From NCBI RefSeq assembly GCF_019802055.1, contig NZ_JAHVHW010000006.1, forward strand, positions 310,001 to 374,000: 64,000 nucleotides of DNA, read 5' to 3'. This DNA is from Ferrimonas balearica. Its GTDB lineage: Bacteria; Pseudomonadota; Gammaproteobacteria; Enterobacterales; Shewanellaceae. A program made the position numbers and the translations under genes. Shown here one piece after another: positions 63,273 through 64,000 of this stretch (positions within the stretch are counted from its first letter, which is position 1; each line of letters starts with the position of its first letter). The notes below the pieces were generated by a model. The model saw nothing but the letters and a program-made list of their open reading frames with translations. It searched no databases and was not told the DNA's origin.

Positions 63273-64000
63273 GATGGCGCATCGCCTCGTAAATCGTCGT
63301 ACTGAGGCTCAGGATCATAGGGTCGGCATAAGGCTCGGTGCAAGCGAGCCAGGGGTCCGTTATCACCCTGCTCCGCCGCCTCAATCGCCTGTTGAGCCAG
63401 ATGCGTTCGCAAAATCAGGGCCGGGTTGGCCCGGGCCCGCTCCGCTTGCCAGTGGCTTAGGGTCCCGGGATTCCCTACTCTTGCCTGGTATTGTGCCCAC
63501 CACTGTTCGAACCCCTCCTGCTGGCCCAGAAGCGGATGCAACGGGGTATCCTTGCTGCCGGGGTCCAACTGAGCAAAGGTGCGCAGAGTGTTGCTGTAAT
63601 CCACTCCGGCCGCCGCCATCAGGTTGAGCAATCCGCCAATCAGCGGCAGGTCCGCCGCCGTCGCCTCCTCAATCCCCAGTCGGGCCCCCATTCGGGAGAG
63701 GTAGCGGGCAATCAGCACCGGCTCGTAATCGCTCAGCGCCGCCTTCAGACCCTCATCGTCATGCCATGGGGTCAGGGTGACGGCCAGCCGATTCAGGTTC
63801 CACAGGCCGATGCCGGGCTGCTGGTCAAAGGCGTACCGCCCCTCATGATCCGAATGGTTGCAGACATAGCCGGGATTGAAGGTGTTCATAAAGGCAAAGG
63901 GGCCGTAATCAAAGGTCTCGCCCAGAATCGACATGTTGTCGCTGTTCAACACCCCATGGCAGAAGCCAAACGCCTGCCAGTCGGCCACGGTTTCTGCGGT
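63236..64000 (-). CDS. selO: Protein adenylyltransferase SelO, C-terminal part (cut by window edge)
   Basis: About 254 C-terminal residues of the SelO pseudokinase-fold AMPylator are visible. They start within VADWQAFGFCHGVLNSDNMSI, which carries the catalytic Asn-Asp pair, then FDYGPFAFMNTFNPGYVCNHSDHEGRYAF and the C-terminal SCSS. The end Cys-Ser-Ser is typical; it is a Sec residue in animal SelO. SelO uses ATP to AMPylate proteins and responds to oxidative stress. The frame is open at the right edge, so the N-terminal half is missing. Confidence 0.92.
   Translation of the reverse strand, partial: TAETVADWQAFGFCHGVLNSDNMSILGETFDYGPFAFMNTFNPGYVCNHSDHEGRYAFDQQPGIGLWNLNRLAVTLTPWHDDEGLKAALSDYEPVLIARYLSRMGARLGIEEATAADLPLIGGLLNLMAAAGVDYSNTLRTFAQLDPGSKDTPLHPLLGQQEGFEQWWAQYQARVGNPGTLSHWQAERARANPALILRTHLAQQAIEAAEQGDNGPLARLHRALCRPYDPEPQYDDLRGDAPSWSQQITLSCSS

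Overview
The window reads as a chromosomal segment of a facultatively anaerobic gammaproteobacterium of the Shewanella/Ferrimonas type. The evidence is a Shewanella-style extracellular DMSO reductase operon (decaheme cytochrome plus outer-membrane barrel), periplasmic nitrate reductases without a napC, a thiosulfate-type sensor beside polysulfide reductase genes, and an AcnD/PrpF methylcitrate cycle. The visibly high GC content favours Ferrimonas over most Shewanella; that is inference only. No tRNA, rRNA, CRISPR array, insertion sequence or phage gene was seen.

Layout. 0-4.8 kb holds the 5' part of rep, ubiK, an acetyltransferase, a membrane-anchored hypothetical and a BetT-like choline/betaine carrier. 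4.8-32.2 kb is an anaerobic-respiration block. It contains modCBA with a Crp/Fnr-family regulator (minus strand), then dmsEFABG (plus strand). Three consecutive napD-napA-napB units follow on the minus strand, the third with its own modA paralogue. Last come a divergent ThsR/ThsS-like two-component system and psrABC. Five molybdopterin enzymes thus lie within 24 kb, next to the machinery that supplies molybdate. 32.3-39 kb has a nitronate monooxygenase, a class V aminotransferase and an RND efflux pump with its adaptor.

39.2-46.9 kb is a complete isoleucine/valine operon, ilvC-G-M-E-D-A, headed by a previously unlisted 33-residue leader peptide (ilvL) and an attenuator. Divergent from it is comM (yifB), as in enterics. 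48.6-50.9 kb has two tandem YihG-like acyltransferases and a DUF523 protein. 51.1-57.7 kb is a propionate catabolism operon: GntR regulator, prpB, prpC, acnD, prpF. 57.8-64 kb holds small and housekeeping genes: a glycine-zipper lipoprotein, a GAF-GGDEF diguanylate cyclase, a CIA30 protein, a DUF2784 protein, zapB, a YtfK-like gene, dsbA, srkA, a small hypothetical and the 3' part of selO.

How it fits together. Molybdate taken up by ModABC feeds the molybdenum cofactor of DmsA, NapA1-3 and PsrA. DmsG and the NapD proteins are the dedicated chaperones for their Tat signal peptides. Because no napC, napGH or cymA lies here, the Nap and Dms systems probably draw quinol electrons from a CymA-like protein encoded elsewhere. 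PsrC is its own quinol-linked membrane subunit.

The main items for a second look are the triple nap array with two lipoprotein-type NapB subunits, conserved NarP-like sites before two of the three nap units, twin palindromes 95 bp apart before psrA, and the ilvL attenuator now controlling ilvC as well as ilvGMEDA.
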